DNA of 64,000 nucleotides, taken from the NCBI RefSeq assembly GCF_900313035.1, contig NZ_OMPS01000047.1, forward strand, positions 23,951 to 87,950, in the 5' to 3' direction. The notes beneath the pieces are model-generated. The model was given only the letters and a program-made list of their open reading frames with translations, was not told the DNA's origin and searched no databases. A program made the translations under genes and the position numbers. Positions 61,050 through 64,000 of the stretch are shown here, piece by piece. The first letter of the stretch is position 1; the number at the start of each line of letters is the position of its first letter. The stretch comes from Ruegeria sp. EL01 (lineage in GTDB: Bacteria; Pseudomonadota; Alphaproteobacteria; Rhodobacterales; Rhodobacteraceae).

Positions 61050-62942
61050 TCAGTAGATTAAGTTCAGCATCAACAGGGAGACCACCAAAAACAGAATAGT
61101 CATGACCCCACCGGACCGCACAAAGTCCATGACCTTATACCCCGCAGGACCCATGATCAGGGCGTTCACCTGATGTGTCGGAATGATGAAACTGTTTGAG
61201 GTGGAAATGGCCACCGTCAGCGCAAAGACGGCCGGGTTGCCACCAGCCGCTACTGCAATCGATACGGCAAGTGGCACAAGCAATACGGTGGCCCCGACAT
61301 TTGACATTACCAGCGAAAAGGCCGTGGCCAATATCGCGACTCCGGCCTGAAGCGCCCAAATCGGCCAACCATTGAGAATGATCATGATCTGTTGCGCGAT
61401 CCACGCCGCCGTTCCAGTATTTTGCACGGCTTGCCCCAGCGGTATTAGGCAAGCGAGCAGGAATACAGTATTCCATCCGACAGCGCGATACGCCTCGTCG
61501 ACGCTGAGCACGCGGGTGAGCATCATTCCAGCCGCTCCGGTCAACAGGCAAAGCGACAACCGCACGTCAGTGAACAGGATCAATGACAGCGAGATCGCGA
61601 AAAAGGCCAAAGCCCAACCAACCTTTTGCGGCCGTAATTCATCTTGTGGAAAATCAGTTGTAACGACGACAAAGTCCGGATCCCGCGTTATCCGCATCAG
61701 GTTGTCCCACCTGGTGTGTGCAACCAGCATGTCCCCCGCATGGAATTCTTCGAGCCCGATCTGGGTAGATTCATGCGCATCGGATTCAACGTGGCTCAGT
61801 GTTTCTTCGCCTCGATGTATCGCAAGCAGTGACATGCCATATGTTTTCCGAAACAAAAGCTCGCGAGGGCATTTTCCGATCAGTTTGCTATCGGGCGTCA
61901 CAACCACTTCGGCTATTCCGGCATTGGTGGGTGCGAACTCTTCTACAAAGATGTCCAGTTCCGGAAGAACGGTCAGCCCGAATTTCTGCGCGAATTCTTC
62001 CACCACCCAGCGTCGCCCGATGATCGCCAGTCGACAGGGCGCGGCAATCTCAGCCGTCAGAACCTGCACCATTGAGGTCTTACCCCGGTAGAATGTCGAG
62101 ATAATGTACAGATGGTTTTCATGGTTGATGTCGGCCAGCACCTGCCCCACCAAAGGGCTTTCAGCTGGCACAATCACCTCAAAAACATCGGCTTTGAGCC
62201 CGTAGACGCGTTGCAGATATTCCTGTGTGCCCTGCCCTGTCCCCGTGTTTTCAGACCCGGTACCACCGGGCAACACCCACCGGCCCAGCAGAAGGAAATA
62301 CGCGATACCGGTCAGGATTAACGCCGCCCCGATGGGTGTCACCGAAAAAAGACCAAATGGTGCTATTTTTTGATCCTCCGGCAAACCTTCGTTTGCGGTC
62401 AAGATCAGATCATTCAGCAATATCAGTGGCGATGAACCAACCATCGTCATCGTGCCCCCCAAAATGGCACAAAACCCCATGGGCATCAGCAGGCGCGATA
62501 GCGGAATTCCAGACCTTGAGGATATCCGGCTGACGACTGGCAGAAACAACGCAGCTGCACCGACATTCTGCATGAAGGACGAAATAACGCCGACAGTGCC
62601 CGATATGATTGGCAACACCCGGCCCTCGGATGTGCCGCCATATTTCAGAATAACCGCCGCAACCTTGTTCATGATGCCGGTTTTGTCCAAACCCGCACCG
62701 ACAATCATGACCGCAATGATGGAAATCACGGCATTTGAGGCGAACCCATCAAAGAGGTGTGTGACATCTGCGAGGTTTCCAAGCCCTGGCGCGTAACTGA
62801 GAAGACCAACAATGACGAGAACCAATATGGCGGAAAGGTCAATTCTGACAATTTCAGATACAAAGAGAAAAACAGTGAAGGCCAACAGGGCGCAAACCAC
62901 TCCCATCTCGAACGTAAAGGCCACATGTTCCACAGAATTCAC
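61050..62942 (-). CDS. SLC13-type permease with TrkA-C (RCK_C) domains
   Basis: 630 residues from a GTG at 62942 (an ATG at 62906 is an alternative; neither has a good ribosome site). About twelve hydrophobic segments in two halves surround a soluble centre (about 240-430) with two RCK_C-like modules (FEVIVPAESPLVGQVLADIN and IAEVVVTPDSKLIGKCPREL). Family signs include SSFMQNVGAAALFLPV and STSNSFIIPTHQVNALIMGP. Such carriers move anions such as dicarboxylates or sulfate. Its place upstream of the hydroxyproline genes suggests uptake or efflux linked to that pathway, unproven. Confidence 0.88.
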   Translation of the reverse strand: MNSVEHVAFTFEMGVVCALLAFTVFLFVSEIVRIDLSAILVLVIVGLLSYAPGLGNLADVTHLFDGFASNAVISIIAVMIVGAGLDKTGIMNKVAAVILKYGGTSEGRVLPIISGTVGVISSFMQNVGAAALFLPVVSRISSRSGIPLSRLLMPMGFCAILGGTMTMVGSSPLILLNDLILTANEGLPEDQKIAPFGLFSVTPIGAALILTGIAYFLLLGRWVLPGGTGSENTGTGQGTQEYLQRVYGLKADVFEVIVPAESPLVGQVLADINHENHLYIISTFYRGKTSMVQVLTAEIAAPCRLAIIGRRWVVEEFAQKFGLTVLPELDIFVEEFAPTNAGIAEVVVTPDSKLIGKCPRELLFRKTYGMSLLAIHRGEETLSHVESDAHESTQIGLEEFHAGDMLVAHTRWDNLMRITRDPDFVVVTTDFPQDELRPQKVGWALAFFAISLSLILFTDVRLSLCLLTGAAGMMLTRVLSVDEAYRAVGWNTVFLLACLIPLGQAVQNTGTAAWIAQQIMIILNGWPIWALQAGVAILATAFSLVMSNVGATVLLVPLAVSIAVAAGGNPAVFALTVAISTSNSFIIPTHQVNALIMGPAGYKVMDFVRSGGVMTILFLVVSLLMLNLIY

Positions 62943-63126
62943 CGAGACGTTGTCTTCTTTTGTCTAAAGTAAACAATTAAACTATCGCATCTATATTGTC
63001 ATGAAATTTCGATTCACATTTAGAAAACGAAACATAATTTCAAAATGTTGACGACAGTTCTGTTCCATGCACCTGTTTCACACAAGTTGATGAGCCTGCT
63101 ACAGAGTACTAGTGTTCCTTTGGGTT
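62943..63126. other. AT-rich gap upstream of the permease
   Basis: No coding frame. The stretch 62960-63060 is AT-rich compared with its surroundings and likely carries the permease promoter. Confidence 0.45.
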
Positions 63127-63310
63127 GAGGCATCGGACCTGATCCGGTCGATGACGACTCCATTGTGCTGACACCTGCGAAAGATCGGGATGGCCCGGTT
63201 ATCGATCTTGTTGGCGATCTGGCAGGGATACTGTCGTCCGCCGCTGAATGTGACAGTTCTTCTATTGTAGAGGAGTTGTCTGACTTCCACCCAGATGGGC
63301 TCGACAGTAA
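63127..63310 (+). pseudogene. Large serine recombinase, C-terminal remnant
   Basis: From 63127 one frame gives EASDLIRSMT and, after a shift, the next gives DSIVLTPAKDRDGPVIDLVG followed by DLAGILSSAA. Together they follow the C-terminal pattern of serine recombinases (IRSLIDxIVLTP...IDLxGDLAGIL). The catalytic domain is absent. The remnant ends at the 3' end of tRNA-fMet, a place where integrative elements commonly insert. Confidence 0.55.
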
Positions 63311-63387
<77 letters not shown>

Positions 63388-63397
63388 ACATTTTTTG

Positions 63398-63496
63398 TGA
63401 CCTATCGCTTACGCTACTTGAGGTCTTTGGCTGGTCTGGCGCCTATTTGGCGAGTTGAGACCGTTGGTTGGCCTATTGCTTGCGCTATTTGAGGCC
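63398..63496. repeat. Two similar hairpins between tRNA-fMet and 5S
   Basis: GACCT...AGGTC (63399-63425) and GGCCT...AGGCC (63470-63496) enclose nearly the same 17-base loop (atcgcttacgctacttg and attgcttgcgctatttg). The stems differ by paired changes that keep base pairing. Confidence 0.6.
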
Positions 63497-63546
63497 GGGG
63501 TCGAATAGGTATTCTATCGTTTTGAGAGAATGTGGGATTTTTCTAG

Positions 63547-63662
63547 GTTTGGCGGTGACCTACTCTCCCGGGGCTTAAGCCCAAGTACCATTGGCGCGGC
63601 AGCACTTAACTTCCGGGTTCGGGATGGGACCGGGTGTTTTGCTTGCGCTATGACCACCAAAC
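63547..63662 (-). rRNA. rrf: 5S ribosomal RNA
   Basis: About 116 nt on the minus strand. It starts near GTTTGGTGGTCATAGC and contains the 5S core CACCCGGTCCCATCCCGAAC and the closing GAGAGTAGGTCACCGCC. The short open frames over it are artefacts. Ends are estimated from stem pairing. Confidence 0.95.
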
Positions 63663-63675
63663 CGAGGAAAATCCC

Positions 63676-63750
63676 CGTCGCTCTTTTTGCGCAGCAAAAA
63701 GGCGACGCGCGGCAGGCAGCGTCTTTATCGCAGATAAAGGCGCGTTGCCG
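63676..63750. other. Two related stem-loops in the 23S-5S spacer
   Basis: 63676-63707: CGTCGC, bulged T, CTTTTTGC, loop GCA, GCAAAAAG, GCGACG. 63710-63750: CGGCA outer stem, then GCG, bulged T, CTTTATC, loop GCA, GATAAAG, CGC and TGCCG. Both have the same GCA loop and bulged T. Probably processing structures of the rRNA precursor. Confidence 0.6.
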
Positions 63751-63884
63751 CACGGTTGTGTATCAATCAACACCGCAGCTAGGTGCTACGAAGTTATCCA
63801 TGTTTAATGAGGTGTATGTTTTTGGCTTATTTGTTCGCCTACCGCCTCTACTTGAGGCGGTGGGTTGTCTTTCCATTACTGGAT

Positions 63885-64000
63885 CAAATCAAGCCTATCG
63901 GGCGATTAGTACCGGTCAACTGAACGCATTACTGCGCTTACATCTCCGGCCTATTGACGTGGTGGTCTTCCACGGCCCTCAGGGAGACCTGTCTCTTATA
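63885..64000 (-). rRNA. rrl: 23S ribosomal RNA, 3' end (continues beyond window)
   Basis: On the minus strand the sequence contains GGTTGACCGGTACTAATCGC followed by CCGATAGGCTTGATTTG, the conserved 3' terminus of alphaproteobacterial 23S rRNA. The rest of the gene and the 16S gene lie to the right of the window. Confidence 0.93.

Noticed and set aside
63514..63753. 79-codon minus-strand frame over the 5S region
   Set aside because: It covers 5S rRNA and spacer hairpins and is not a protein gene.

Overview
The window reads as chromosomal DNA of a marine alphaproteobacterium of the Roseobacter/Rhodobacteraceae type. The grounds are gene order and family type, not a database search: a Tat-exported NosZ in the order nosCRZDFYLX, a cytochrome cd1 locus in the order nirS..E-C-F-DL-G-H-J-N as in Paracoccus, norCBQDEF followed by hemA and a Dnr-type Crp/Fnr regulator as in Dinoroseobacter-like genomes, and an rRNA operon ending 23S-5S-tRNA-fMet. 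Base composition is moderately GC-rich and genes are tightly packed, with many 4-bp ATGA overlaps.

Layout. 1-7218: the end of a class III cyclase/AAA/TPR regulator converges on a four-gene minus-strand cluster (patatin, catalase-like heme protein, unknown protein, DyP-type peroxidase). 7471-8148: tRNA-Ser(GCU) followed by a decayed IS66 transposase tail. 8198-10799: an AlgI/AlgJ-like O-acetylation pair. 11108-40861: about 30 kb holding most of a denitrification system: nosX-L-Y-F-D-Z-R-C, a small membrane gene, nirN-J-H-G-DL-F-C-E, a cupredoxin, a NirT-type multiheme fusion and nirS (all minus strand), then nnrS, norCBQDEF (plus), hemA (minus) and dnr (plus). Nitrate reductase genes are not in the window. 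40928-46568: a GntR regulator divergent from a five-gene plus-strand operon (DUF1185, alpha/beta hydrolase, flavin reductase, LLM flavin monooxygenase, aldehyde dehydrogenase) of unknown substrate. 46588-47745: argE-like deacetylase. 47912-49340: three adjacent decayed genes. 49476-55715: a PotABCD-like ABC transporter followed by creatinase. 55835-62942: a hydroxyproline catabolic cluster with its GntR regulator and a SLC13-type permease. 63127-64000: a serine recombinase remnant, tRNA-fMet, 5S and the 3' end of 23S rRNA, all three RNA genes on the minus strand.

How it works together. NirS reduces nitrite to NO, NorCB reduces NO to N2O and NosZ reduces N2O to N2. NirE/C/F/DL/G/H/J/N make and insert heme d1, NorQ/D/E/F mature or support NorCB, and NosC/R/D/F/Y/L/X serve copper delivery and electron supply to NosZ. 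Near-palindromic TTGAC-N4-GTCAA boxes lie about 64-71 bp (centre to start codon) before nosC, nirS, nnrS, norC and hemA, with another before nirE, so one Dnr/Nnr-type regulator, plausibly the one encoded at 40130-40861, probably controls the block. Linking hemA to this set joins tetrapyrrole supply to the heme c/d1 demand of denitrification.

Most promising poorly described material: the peroxidase/catalase/patatin cluster, the DUF1185-LLM monooxygenase operon, the NirT/ethylbenzene-dehydrogenase-type heme fusion with its cupredoxin, the proline-racemase paralog with Ser and Thr in place of both catalytic Cys, a dispersed repeat that forms the start of nirN and norF, and the footprints of lost genes and mobile elements. 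I see no CRISPR array, no intact prophage and no intact insertion sequence.
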